Shown piece after piece: positions 1 to 5,922 of a DNA stretch of 7,022 nt. Both the position numbers and the translations under genes were made by a program. Origin of the DNA: CBDTYW01 sp965364735 (GTDB lineage: Bacteria; Actinomycetota; Nitriliruptoria; Nitriliruptorales; Nitriliruptoraceae); NCBI GenBank assembly GCA_965364735.1, contig CBDTYW010000199.1:1-7022 (forward strand), read 5' to 3'. A model generated the notes under the pieces. That model had not been told where the DNA came from. It was given only the letters and a program-made list of their open reading frames with translations, and did no database searches. Positions within the stretch are counted from its first letter, which is position 1. The number at the start of each line of letters is the position of its first letter.

Positions 1-213
1 GAGAAGCTGGCCAAACTGGGCATCGCCAAGATCGAGGATCTGGCGAGCAATGTGCCCAATCTGTTCGTCAACAATTTCAACGGCACCGCGGATACGGTCC
101 GTCTGTTCATTCGCGGGATCGGCCAGAACGACGTATCGGTGACGCAGGACCCCTCGGTCGCGCTCTATATCGATGGCGTCTATGTCGGTTCTTCCTTCGG
201 CGCGGGCTTCGAT
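1..213 (+). CDS. TonB-dependent receptor, plug-domain fragment (partial at both ends)
   Basis: Frame 1 is open from the first base and reads as the N-terminal plug domain of a TonB-dependent outer-membrane receptor, which gates uptake of siderophores, vitamins or glycans in Gram-negative bacteria. Visible plug signatures in order are IEDLASNVPNL, then RLFIRGIGQND, then PSVALYIDGVYVGSSFGAGFD. In the family this is normally followed by a stretch ending in an LRGPQGTLYG-like motif and then a long beta-barrel of 500 or more residues. Here that motif is absent: after GFD the frame enters the antisense of an aminotransferase gene. The start lies before the window. The fragment is about 58% GC by hand count, well below the ~70% of its neighbour. 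The wording resembles sphingomonad receptors (knowledge of the family, not searched). The open frame continuing to 1377 is not part of this protein. Substrate cannot be told. Confidence 0.88.
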
Positions 214-216
214 GCG
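199..216. other. Join between two unrelated sequences (probable chimera breakpoint)
   Basis: Left of this interval the plus strand encodes a TonB-receptor plug; right of it the minus strand encodes a class V aminotransferase. The overlap GGCGCGGGCTTCGATGCG reads acceptably as GAGFDA of the receptor on the plus strand or as RIEARA of the aminotransferase on the minus strand, so the breakpoint cannot be placed more finely. Composition changes at the same place, from about 58% GC over 1–180 to 68–77% over 241–420. Both genes are cut in mid-domain. No insertion-sequence ends, target-site duplication, integrase or attachment site is visible, which favours an artificial join through a short shared sequence. 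Confidence 0.8.
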
Positions 217-1137
217 GTCGGTCAGCGGCCGGATCGCTTCGCCGATGTTGGCGACGCCCCACGCTCCGACCTGGTCCGCGGCCGCCTGCGCCATCGGGAC
301 CAGCGTGAAGTTGTTGGACTCGCCGCCCTGGAACCGTGCGCCGCCGAGCCGGACGTCGTCGGTGTAGTCGACGAGCCGGGCGAAGTCCTCGGAGCCCTTG
401 CGCGACATCCACCCGTGCTCGAGCGGCCGGCCCGACCGGTGCTGCTCGGCGGCCCAGAGCCACGAGTAGGACCACGGTCCGAGCTGCCACTTGTAGCCGA
501 CGCTGATCACGAAGTCGGGGGCGATGTCGGGGGAGAAGTCGATCGGGATCACCGTCAACGACTGCGACGCGTCGACGACGAGCGCGGCCCCGACCGCATC
601 GCAGGCAGCGCGGACCGCGACGAGGTCGACCAGGCGGCCGTCGGCCCAGTGCACGTTCGGCACCGCGACGATGTCGACCCGTTCGTCCAGCGCCGCCACG
701 ACGGTGTCGGTCCAGGTGACGGCGTTGTCCACGGGGGCGTCCAGCGTCACGACCTCGGCGCCGGACTCCTCAGCGAGCGCCCGCCACGCGTAGACGTTGG
801 ACGGGAACTGTCCGTCGAGGGTGAGGATCTGCCCGCCCGGCCGGACATGCAGGTTCTTGGCCGCGACCCCGATCCCGTAGGAGACGCTCGGGATCGTCGC
901 GAGGCCGTCCGCGTCGGCGCCGATGTTCGCGGCGAAGGAGTCGCGAAGCCGCTCCAGCGGCTCGAAGAACGCCGACGCCCCGACCTTCCACGGCGCGCAC
1001 TGCGCCTCGATCGCGGCATGCCCGGCCGCGTTGACCGACCGCAGCCGCAAGCCCATGTACGCGGAGTTCAGGTAGGCGATCTCGTCATCGGTGACGACGG
1101 CGTCGCGGGCCTGGGCCAGCGGGAGGAGCTCGGTCAC
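199..1137 (-). CDS. Class V PLP-dependent aminotransferase (kynureninase / cysteine-desulfurase fold), C-terminus missing
   Basis: A PLP-fold type I enzyme of the class V group, which includes cysteine desulfurases, kynureninases and isopenicillin N epimerases; cytoplasmic. I read it in full on the minus strand. It starts VTELLPLAQARDAV and has an early YLNSAYMG motif (residues ~22–29). VVDASQS supplies the PLP-pyridine Asp (D189) and a following Gln (Q192). SVGYKWQLGP carries the Schiff-base Lys (K216). GGESNNFTLV is the late phosphate and substrate-loop motif. The GTG at 1137–1135 is chosen because GAGG lies 7 bases upstream and homology-like sequence begins there; an in-frame ATG at 1056 would remove the N-terminal strand. 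About 313 residues are present against the usual 380–420, so the last ~70 or more are lost at the join. The frame stays open to base 1 only because it continues into foreign DNA. Substrate is not predictable. It is divergent from the permease genes. Confidence 0.88.
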
Positions 1138-1144
1138 GGTCGGG

Positions 1145-1148
1145 CCTC
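1145..1148 (-). promoter_or_regulatory. Shine–Dalgarno for the aminotransferase GTG start
   Basis: On the minus strand GAGG occupies 1148–1145, 7 bases before GTG at 1137. It decides the start in favour of this GTG over the in-frame ATG at 1056. Confidence 0.6.
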
Positions 1149-1202
1149 GGTACGCGGTGGGACGTTTGCTCGCATCCAACCACGCGCCTCGGCCGGTTTC
1201 GC

Positions 1203-1314
1203 CGACAACCGCGCGTTGTCGTGCAACCTGGCGGGCCGGGCAGGTTGTCGTGTTTCCCGAGCGGGGCGAGGTCTCCACGACAACCGTGCCCGTGAACCGG
1301 GTTGGGCGACAACC
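1203..1314. repeat. Cluster of five CGACAAC/GTTGTCG motifs forming overlapping hairpins
   Basis: The 7-mer CGACAAC occurs directly at 1203–1209, 1278–1284 and 1307–1313 and as its complement GTTGTCG at 1215–1221 and 1244–1250. Four of the five extend to the 8-mer CGACAACC. The first pair makes a perfect 7-bp stem with a 5-base loop (1203–1221). CAACCTG at 1224–1230 pairs with CAGGTTG at 1241–1247 around a 10-base loop. A 10-bp inverted repeat joins 1243–1252 to 1276–1285. The second and third stems share 1243–1247, so they cannot form together in one strand. GGTTG at 1300–1304 can pair with CAACC at 1310–1314. The cluster fills the middle of the 266-bp gap between two divergent genes (1138–1403), and no gene is seen there. 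It could be an operator array for both genes or a dispersed palindromic (REP-like) element. No run of T follows, so it is not a standard terminator. Confidence 0.7.
1243..1285. repeat. 10-bp perfect inverted repeat (GGTTGTCGTG / CACGACAACC)
   Basis: The arms at 1243–1252 and 1276–1285 are exact complements separated by 23 bases. This is the longest stem in the intergenic cluster. It lies about 120 bases before the first permease start and about 105 bases before the aminotransferase start, so it could act on both. Confidence 0.7.
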
Positions 1315-1392
1315 GAGGCCTTCGTCCCGACGTCTCGCCGGGGGAGGTTCATGGGAGTCGGGCGCTCACGGGCATAGCCTCGCGACCGGATC

Positions 1393-1397
1393 AGGAG
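1393..1397 (+). promoter_or_regulatory. Strong Shine–Dalgarno AGGAG deciding the permease start
   Basis: AGGAG at 1393–1397 is 6 bases before GTG at 1404. It favours this GTG over an in-frame ATG at 1302, which would add 34 residues of non-conserved, repeat-derived sequence. Confidence 0.8.
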
Positions 1398-1403
1398 TCA
1401 GCG

Positions 1404-2174
1404 GTGGCGTCAGCAGCAGTTCGCGTGCTCGAAGGGCAGGTACGGACGTACGGCTCGACGTGGCGCGCGACGATCTTCGTCTCGTTCCTCGCCCCGCTGC
1501 TCTACCTGCTCGCGATGGGCTTCGGGCTCGGGACGCTCATCGACGACGGCGTGGTCGGGCTCGAAGGAACGAGCTACGTCGCCTATCTCGCGCCGGGGCT
1601 CATGGCCGCCAACGCGATGATGATGGGTGTGAACCAAGGCATCTTCCCGGTGCTGAGCGGCACGACCTGGATGCGCTGGTACGAGGGCGCGCTCGCCACC
1701 CCGGTGGCGCCCCGCGACCTCGTCGGCGGACACCTGATGTTCGGCGGGCTCCGCGTCTTCACGAGCGCGCTCGCCTTCGGCGCGGTGGCTGCGGCGCTCG
1801 GGGCGCTCGAGTGGTCGGCTGTGGCGATGACCTCGCTTGCCGGCTCGCTGACCGGCCTCGTCTTCATCCCCTTCGCGCTCTCCTACGCGATCCGGCTGCG
1901 CTCCGACTTCGGGCTCGCGCCGTTCTTCCGGCTCGTCGCGATGCCGATGTTCCTGTTCTCCGGAGCGTTCTTCCCGATCGCGCAGCTGCCGACGATCGCC
2001 CAGGTGCTCGCCAAGGCGCTGCCGTTGTGGCACGGCGTCGAGCTCGCGCGCAGCGCGTCAGGCGTTGCGCCGAGCGCGTGGCCGGCGTTCGTCCACGTCG
2101 CGGTGCTCCTGGCCTGGGGTGCGCTGGCGCTGCGGGTCTCCCAGCGGTTCTTCGACGAGCGGCTGTACGCATGA
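1404..2174 (+). CDS. ABC-2 type (NodJ-like) transporter permease, first of a pair
   Basis: An inner-membrane permease of an ABC exporter. In the ABC-2/NodJ family such subunits pair with a NodI/DrrA-type ATPase to export drugs, lipid-linked glycans or similar molecules. The protein has 256 residues from GTG at 1404, normal for the family. About six hydrophobic segments are visible, near residues 24–43, 58–80, 112–135, 137–160, 171–192 and 229–246. Family landmarks are the cytoplasmic-loop motif EGALATPVAPRDLVGG (94–109) and the late ALPLWHGVELAR (205–216). The stop overlaps the next gene's start as ATGA (2171–2174), so the two are probably translationally coupled and form a heterodimer. No ATP-binding gene adjoins it: upstream is a divergent aminotransferase. 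Substrate is unknown. Confidence 0.9.
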   Translation: MASAAVRVLEGQVRTYGSTWRATIFVSFLAPLLYLLAMGFGLGTLIDDGVVGLEGTSYVAYLAPGLMAANAMMMGVNQGIFPVLSGTTWMRWYEGALATPVAPRDLVGGHLMFGGLRVFTSALAFGAVAAALGALEWSAVAMTSLAGSLTGLVFIPFALSYAIRLRSDFGLAPFFRLVAMPMFLFSGAFFPIAQLPTIAQVLAKALPLWHGVELARSASGVAPSAWPAFVHVAVLLAWGALALRVSQRFFDERLYA

Positions 2175-3178
2175 GCGACGCCCCTCCCAGCCTGCCTCGC
2201 AAGACGCGCGACCAGAAGCGCCAGGAGCGCGACGCCAAGCGTCGCGCCAAGGCCGCTCGCCGCTCGCCCCGGGTGGCGGCGCAGAAGGCCGCGAAGCCGT
2301 CCCGCATTTCGAAGCAGCCATCCGGCGGAGGTGTCGCGACCGCCGCGCGGATCCGCACGTCCTCGGTCTCGACAGCGCCGATCACCGAGACGATCGCCCT
2401 CGGCCCGCGGATCATGCCTCCCGGCGCGCGCCACGTCCTCGGCCGCAACCTGCACGTCTTCCGCAGCGCGTGGCTGGTCATCATGACCGGCCTGTTCGAG
2501 CCGGTGTTCTACCTGTGGGCGGTCGGCATCGGTGTCGGTGCCCTCGTCGGCGACGTCACCGGGCCCGGTGGCGCGCCGGTGCCGTACGCGGAGTTCGTCG
2601 CGCCCGGGATGCTCGCCGCGTCGGCCATGAACGGCGCGGTCTACGAGTCCACCATCAACATCTACTTCCGGCTGAAGCACGACCGGATCTACGACGCGAT
2701 GCTGGCCACGCCGGTCAACCCGCATGACATCGCCGCCGGCGAGGTCGCGACCTCGCTCGTCCGGGGCGGCGGCTACACGGCGAGCTTCCTGCTCATCGCC
2801 TGGGCAAGCGGCCTGGTCGCGTCGCCGTGGGCGTTGCTGTCGCTGCCGATCGCCGGTCTCATCGGGATCGCGTTCGGTGCGCTCGGGATGGCCGCGACGA
2901 CGTGGATGCGGTCGTGGCAGGACTTCGACCTCGTCCAGATCGTGACGATGCCGCTGTTCCTGTTCTCCGCGACGTTCTACCCGCTCGATGTCTACCCGCC
3001 CTCGCTGCGCGTCGTCGCGCAGATCTCCCCGCTCTACCACGGCGCAGAGCTCATGCGCGCCGCGTTCTTCGGCGTGTGGGACTGGTCGGTCCCGGCGCAC
3101 GTGGCCGTGCTGGCCGCGCTGGCCGTCTTCGGCGTCCGGGTTGCGTCTCGCCGCATCTCCGGGCTGCTGCTGACATGA
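2171..3178 (+). CDS. ABC-2 type (NodJ-like) transporter permease with a basic N-terminal extension, second of a pair
   Basis: The partner permease of the preceding gene, 335 residues from the ATG overlapping the previous stop. The membrane part begins near residue 85 and has the same landmarks as its neighbour: YDAMLATPVNPHDIAAGE (174–191) and ISPLYHGAELMRAA (285–298), with about six membrane segments. The ~80 residues before it are unusual: 17 of the first 50 are Lys or Arg, with Ala-rich helix-like text, then a Ser/Thr/Ala-rich linker. Third codon positions in 2171–2413 are almost all G or C, as in real coding sequence, so the extension is probably translated. The alternative ATG at 2414 (M82) would give 254 residues, the same size as the first permease, but has no clear ribosome site. 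The basic tail would lie in the cytoplasm; its role is unknown. Confidence 0.88.
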   Translation: MSDAPPSLPRKTRDQKRQERDAKRRAKAARRSPRVAAQKAAKPSRISKQPSGGGVATAARIRTSSVSTAPITETIALGPRIMPPGARHVLGRNLHVFRSAWLVIMTGLFEPVFYLWAVGIGVGALVGDVTGPGGAPVPYAEFVAPGMLAASAMNGAVYESTINIYFRLKHDRIYDAMLATPVNPHDIAAGEVATSLVRGGGYTASFLLIAWASGLVASPWALLSLPIAGLIGIAFGALGMAATTWMRSWQDFDLVQIVTMPLFLFSATFYPLDVYPPSLRVVAQISPLYHGAELMRAAFFGVWDWSVPAHVAVLAALAVFGVRVASRRISGLLLT

Positions 3179-3221
3179 TGTCGACCCGCCGCGACGCGGT
3201 CACGACACCGAAGACAGACGG

Positions 3222-3983
3222 ATGACGATGACGGCGATCGAGCACGCCCACGCCCTGTACATGGAGGGCATCCGCGACGGGGACGCTGAGGGCGCCATCG
3301 CGCGCCACGCCGGTGAGCGCTACACCCAGCACTCCCACCCGGTGCCAGACGGCAAGGACGGCTTCCTCGCCTTCTTCACGGCGTTCCGTGCCGCGCACCC
3401 GGACCGCGACATCGTGATCCATCGCTCGTTCCAGCAGGGCCGCAAGGTCTTCCTGCACGTGCACCAGATCCTCGACGGCGGCGCGACACAGTGGGTCACG
3501 ATGGACATCTTCGACAGCGACGAGCACGGCCGGCTGATCGAGCACTGGGACGTCATCCAGGAGTGGGCTGATCCGACCGCTTCGGGGCGGACGATGATCG
3601 ACGGGCCGACGACGCCGACCGACCTCGACGACACCGACCAGAACACCGCGCTCGTCCGCGACTTCCTCGAGACCGTGGTCCTCGGGGGCGATCTCGGCCG
3701 GCTCGGCGAGTTCGTCGCCGACGACGTCGCCCAGCATTCGCCGAGCATCGCGGATGGTCGCGACGCCTGGGCCGAGCGCCTCGCGGTGACCAAGGGCGTC
3801 GCCGTCCACCAGGTCGTGGGCGAGGGCAGCTTCGTCGCGACGCTCAGCCACCTCGTCATCGACGGTGTTTCTTCGGCGGCGAAGGCGCTGCACCGCGTCG
3901 ACCGCGGCATGATCGTCGAGCACTGGGACGTCGTCGAGGCGATCGTCCCGGAGTCCGAATGGGTCAACTCCGGCAAGTTCTGA
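3222..3983 (+). CDS. Tandem two-domain SnoaL-like (NTF2-fold) protein
   Basis: A soluble 253-residue protein made of two SnoaL-like domains, related to predicted aldol-condensation or isomerase-type enzymes (COG4922-like; family recognition, not searched). Each half carries the same landmarks. The first has RYTQHSHPVPDGKDGFLAF near 33–51 and LIEHWDVIQEW at 105–115. The second has VAQHSPSIADGRDAW at 169–183 and MIVEHWDVVEAI at 230–241. The repeated QHS, DG(K/R)D and EHWDV show an ancient internal duplication. A Thr/Asp-rich linker at ~125–140 joins the halves. It starts 43 bases after the second permease and ends 36 bases before the oxidoreductase gene, so it is probably co-transcribed. ATG at 3222 and ATG at 3228 are both possible; neither has a good ribosome site. 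The substrate is unknown, and two-domain members may act within one chain as other SnoaL proteins do as dimers. Confidence 0.8.
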   Translation: MTMTAIEHAHALYMEGIRDGDAEGAIARHAGERYTQHSHPVPDGKDGFLAFFTAFRAAHPDRDIVIHRSFQQGRKVFLHVHQILDGGATQWVTMDIFDSDEHGRLIEHWDVIQEWADPTASGRTMIDGPTTPTDLDDTDQNTALVRDFLETVVLGGDLGRLGEFVADDVAQHSPSIADGRDAWAERLAVTKGVAVHQVVGEGSFVATLSHLVIDGVSSAAKALHRVDRGMIVEHWDVVEAIVPESEWVNSGKF

Positions 3984-3994
3984 CCATCACGCAC
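3971..3994 (+). repeat. 24-bp near-repeat, copy 1 (end of SnoaL-like gene)
   Basis: This stretch spans the last codons of the SnoaL-like gene, its TGA and 11 bases beyond. It matches 4981–5004 at 22 of 24 positions with no gaps; mismatches are at positions 8 and 17. The two copies are 1010 bases apart and bracket the oxidoreductase gene. Confidence 0.75.
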
Positions 3995-4019
3995 GTCATC
4001 GAAGAGAGTCGAACATCGC

Positions 4020-4970
4020 ATGCGCGCACTGACCGCAACACCCTCCGGCGACCTCGAGGTCGCCACGCTCGACCGTCCCGTGCCGGGCCCCACCGAGGTG
4101 CTCGTCAGGATCACCGTCGCTGGGGTGAACCCGGCCGACTGGAAGAGCCTCGAGGGCCCGCCGCCAGGCGCGAGCGCCGACGCCGGTCCGCCCCCTGGCC
4201 CGGTGGTTCCGGGCTGGGACATCGCGGGAACGGTCGTGGAGCTCGGGATGGGCGTGACCCGCTTCGCGGTCGGTGACCGGGTCTTCGGGATGCCTGCGTT
4301 CCCGGCCCCGGCGTCGGCGTACGCGCAGTACACCGCGGCGCGGTCGCGGCAGCTGGCGCGGATTCCCGACGACGTCGGAGACCTCGAGGCGGGCGCTCTC
4401 CCGCTGGCTGGACTGACGGCATGGCAGGCAGTTGTCGACACGCTCAACGTCGGCCCCGGGGACCGCGTGCTGGTCCACGCGGCCTCGGGAGGCGTCGGCC
4501 ACATCGCCCTGCAGCTCGCGAAGGTGCGTGGTGCCGAGGTGTGGGTGACCGCTTCGCAGCGCAACCACGAGCGGCTCATCGAGCTCGGTGCCGACCACGT
4601 CATCGACTACCGCACCGAGCGGTTCGAGGACGTGGCAACCGAGATGGACGCCGTGCTGGATCTCCTCGGCGAGGGTGACAACCCGGTTCGGTCCGTCGCG
4701 TCGCTCCGTCGCGGCGGGCGACTGGTGCAGATCTCGCCGTTCCTGCCACCGCACGAGGTCCTCGAGGCAGCTGGCGTCACCGCGCAGTTCCTGCTCGTCG
4801 AGCCCGACCACGCAGCGCTGGCGTCGATGGCCGAGATGATGTCCAACGGTTCGCTGCAGGTGGTCGTCGGGGCGTCGATGCCGCTGGAGCAGATGCAGGA
4901 GCTGCACGACCTCGGTCGTCGCGGCGGCTCGTTCGGCAAGCTCGCCGCAACCGTCGCGCACGACGCCTGA
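4020..4970 (+). CDS. Zinc-independent MDR-family NAD(P)H-dependent oxidoreductase (quinone-oxidoreductase type)
   Basis: A cytoplasmic medium-chain reductase of 316 residues, a normal length for the quinone-oxidoreductase/enoyl-reductase group, which reduces quinones or activated C=C bonds with NADPH. Landmarks in order are GVNPADWK (35–42) of the GroES-like domain, PGWDIAGTV (64–72), VGDRVFG (84–90), the Rossmann nucleotide loop HAASGGVG (153–160), and GADHVIDYRTERF (190–202). No cysteine occurs anywhere, so neither the catalytic nor the structural zinc site of alcohol dehydrogenases exists. An unusual Pro/Gly loop at 46–67 contains GPPPG twice. The start at 4020 fits the family N-terminus; a GAGAG about 11 bases upstream is a weak ribosome site. 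It is the last gene of the four-gene plus-strand run and converges on the FNT gene. Substrate is unknown. Confidence 0.9.
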   Translation: MRALTATPSGDLEVATLDRPVPGPTEVLVRITVAGVNPADWKSLEGPPPGASADAGPPPGPVVPGWDIAGTVVELGMGVTRFAVGDRVFGMPAFPAPASAYAQYTAARSRQLARIPDDVGDLEAGALPLAGLTAWQAVVDTLNVGPGDRVLVHAASGGVGHIALQLAKVRGAEVWVTASQRNHERLIELGADHVIDYRTERFEDVATEMDAVLDLLGEGDNPVRSVASLRRGGRLVQISPFLPPHEVLEAAGVTAQFLLVEPDHAALASMAEMMSNGSLQVVVGASMPLEQMQELHDLGRRGGSFGKLAATVAHDA

Positions 4971-4980
4971 CGTCGGGAGA

Positions 4981-5004
4981 CGGCAAGATCTGACCAGCAC
5001 GCAC
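4981..5004 (+). repeat. 24-bp near-repeat, copy 2 (after the oxidoreductase gene)
   Basis: This matches 3971–3994 at 22 of 24 positions. In the same phase as copy 1 it would read GKI then TGA, paralleling GKF then TGA at the SnoaL-like C-terminus, yet it lies outside any gene. It occupies about half of the 57-bp gap between the convergent oxidoreductase and FNT genes. That gap shows only two 4-bp stems and no T-run, so no terminator is called. Confidence 0.75.
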
Positions 5005-5027
5005 CGTCGCGCAGACGACTGGGCCGC

Positions 5028-5894
5028 CTACGCCACGGTCGGACGACGACTGCTGGCGATGGTGAAGGGCAGCGCGACCAGGAAGAACGCGCCGATGATG
5101 TTCCCGATCGCTGCGGGCAGGACTGCCCAGAGCATGCCGTCCCCCCAGCCCGGGCCGGCGCCGAGCGGCTGGGCCAGCGACAGGTAGGCCATGTTCGCCG
5201 GGCTGTGCAGGAAGCCGCCCGCGACGAACGCCATCACCGTCACGAGCACGGGGACGTACTTGCCGATGATGGTGCGTCCCATCGTTGCCAGGAAGGCAGC
5301 CATGCCCACCAGCCAGTTGGCCACCACGCCGGACAGGATGGCCTTGAGGAACCCCTCGGCGCCTCCGACGGACTGGAACCGCATCTTCGTGGCGACGACC
5401 TCGCTGAGCAGCGACTCGAAGCCGGGGCCGTAGTCCGAGATCGCCACGATGACGTAGCCGGTCACGAAGGCCCCGATCATGTTGCCGATCGCGGCCAGTC
5501 CCCACAGCTTGAGGACCGCGTGGTGGAGCCGACCGCGCCCCGAGGTGTCGCGGCGGTGGCCGAGCAGGGTTGCCGGCAGCTCGACGTTGACCTCGGTGAA
5601 CAGCAGCGCACCGCTGAGCACCACGAGGAAGAACCCGGTCGAGAACCCGAACCCCTCCAGCAGTCGCTTGATGCCTTCGTTCTCGGTGCCCGTCGCGATC
5701 AGGGTGCTGAACACCGCACCGATCGAGATGAAGCCGCCCGCGAGCACGCTGAGGATCAGGACCTGGTCGGACCGCAGCGAACACGCACGCTTCGAGCCGG
5801 CTTCGGCCATCTCGAACAGGACATCCTCAGGTGCGATGTACCGGCTCGCCGGGAGATCCATCTCGTCGTGGTCGTTCATGTCCTGGTCGTTCAT
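5028..5894 (-). CDS. Formate/nitrite transporter (FNT) family channel, divergent in pore motifs
   Basis: An inner-membrane channel of the FocA/NirC family, normally a pentamer moving formate, nitrite or related small anions. The protein has 288 residues, the usual length. Visible landmarks are an amphipathic N-terminal segment, GGFISIGAVF (53–62), SGALLFTEVN (94–103), GNMIGAFVTG (137–146), ANWLVGMAAF (192–201), AGGFLHSPANM (225–235) and GNIIGAFFLVAL (264–275). The pore His (H230) and the Thr of the periplasmic-loop motif (T100) are kept. The acidic residues usually before them, D/E in GA(D/E)LFT and E in GFEHS, are both Leu here (L97, L229). The start at 5894 is chosen for a G-rich site 7 bases upstream; ATG 5879 is a second candidate in a 15-bp tandem repeat. 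It follows the small membrane-protein gene by 28 bases, so the two are probably one transcript. Substrate may differ from formate. Confidence 0.88.
   Translation of the reverse strand: MNDQDMNDHDEMDLPASRYIAPEDVLFEMAEAGSKRACSLRSDQVLILSVLAGGFISIGAVFSTLIATGTENEGIKRLLEGFGFSTGFFLVVLSGALLFTEVNVELPATLLGHRRDTSGRGRLHHAVLKLWGLAAIGNMIGAFVTGYVIVAISDYGPGFESLLSEVVATKMRFQSVGGAEGFLKAILSGVVANWLVGMAAFLATMGRTIIGKYVPVLVTVMAFVAGGFLHSPANMAYLSLAQPLGAGPGWGDGMLWAVLPAAIGNIIGAFFLVALPFTIASSRRPTVA
5865..5894 (-). repeat. 15-bp tandem duplication containing the start codon of the FNT gene
   Basis: On the minus strand, ATGAACGACCAGGAC is followed directly by ATGAACGACCACGAC, 14 of 15 bases identical. It encodes MNDQD then MNDHD and places two in-frame start codons in the gene. 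The first copy has the better upstream site, a run of five G's seven bases before. Confidence 0.85.
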
Positions 5895-5922
5895 GCCGTT
5901 GCCCCCGGCGTCGCGCTCGCGA

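Noticed and set aside
1203..1314. CRISPR array
   Set aside because: The repeats are only 7–10 bases, in both orientations, and unevenly spaced, with no Cas genes nearby.
52..1377. Long plus-strand open frame of 441 codons starting in the TonB-receptor fragment
   Set aside because: Only the first ~54 codons (to ~213) are receptor sequence. The rest is the antisense of the aminotransferase and intergenic DNA, with Arg/Asp-rich low-complexity text typical of high-GC shadow frames.
1302..1403. Longer start (ATG 1302) for the first permease
   Set aside because: The added 34 residues come from the hairpin-rich intergenic region, and the GTG at 1404 has a well-placed AGGAG.
1091..2170. Upstream half of a 695-codon open frame leading into the second permease
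   Set aside because: It overlaps the aminotransferase start, the intergenic repeats and the whole first permease in another frame. The real start is the ATG at 2171, overlapping the previous stop.
1883..3100. 405-codon minus-strand open frame opposite both permeases
   Set aside because: The translation is Arg/Asp/Glu/Gly-rich without any family motif and is wholly antisense to two clear membrane-protein genes.
3051..4603. Long minus-strand open frames opposite the SnoaL-like and MDR genes
   Set aside because: They are shadows of strongly recognisable plus-strand genes, with no motifs of their own.
4971..5027. Bidirectional terminator between the convergent MDR and FNT genes
   Set aside because: Only 4-bp stems (CGTC/GACG, twice) and no T-run on either strand.
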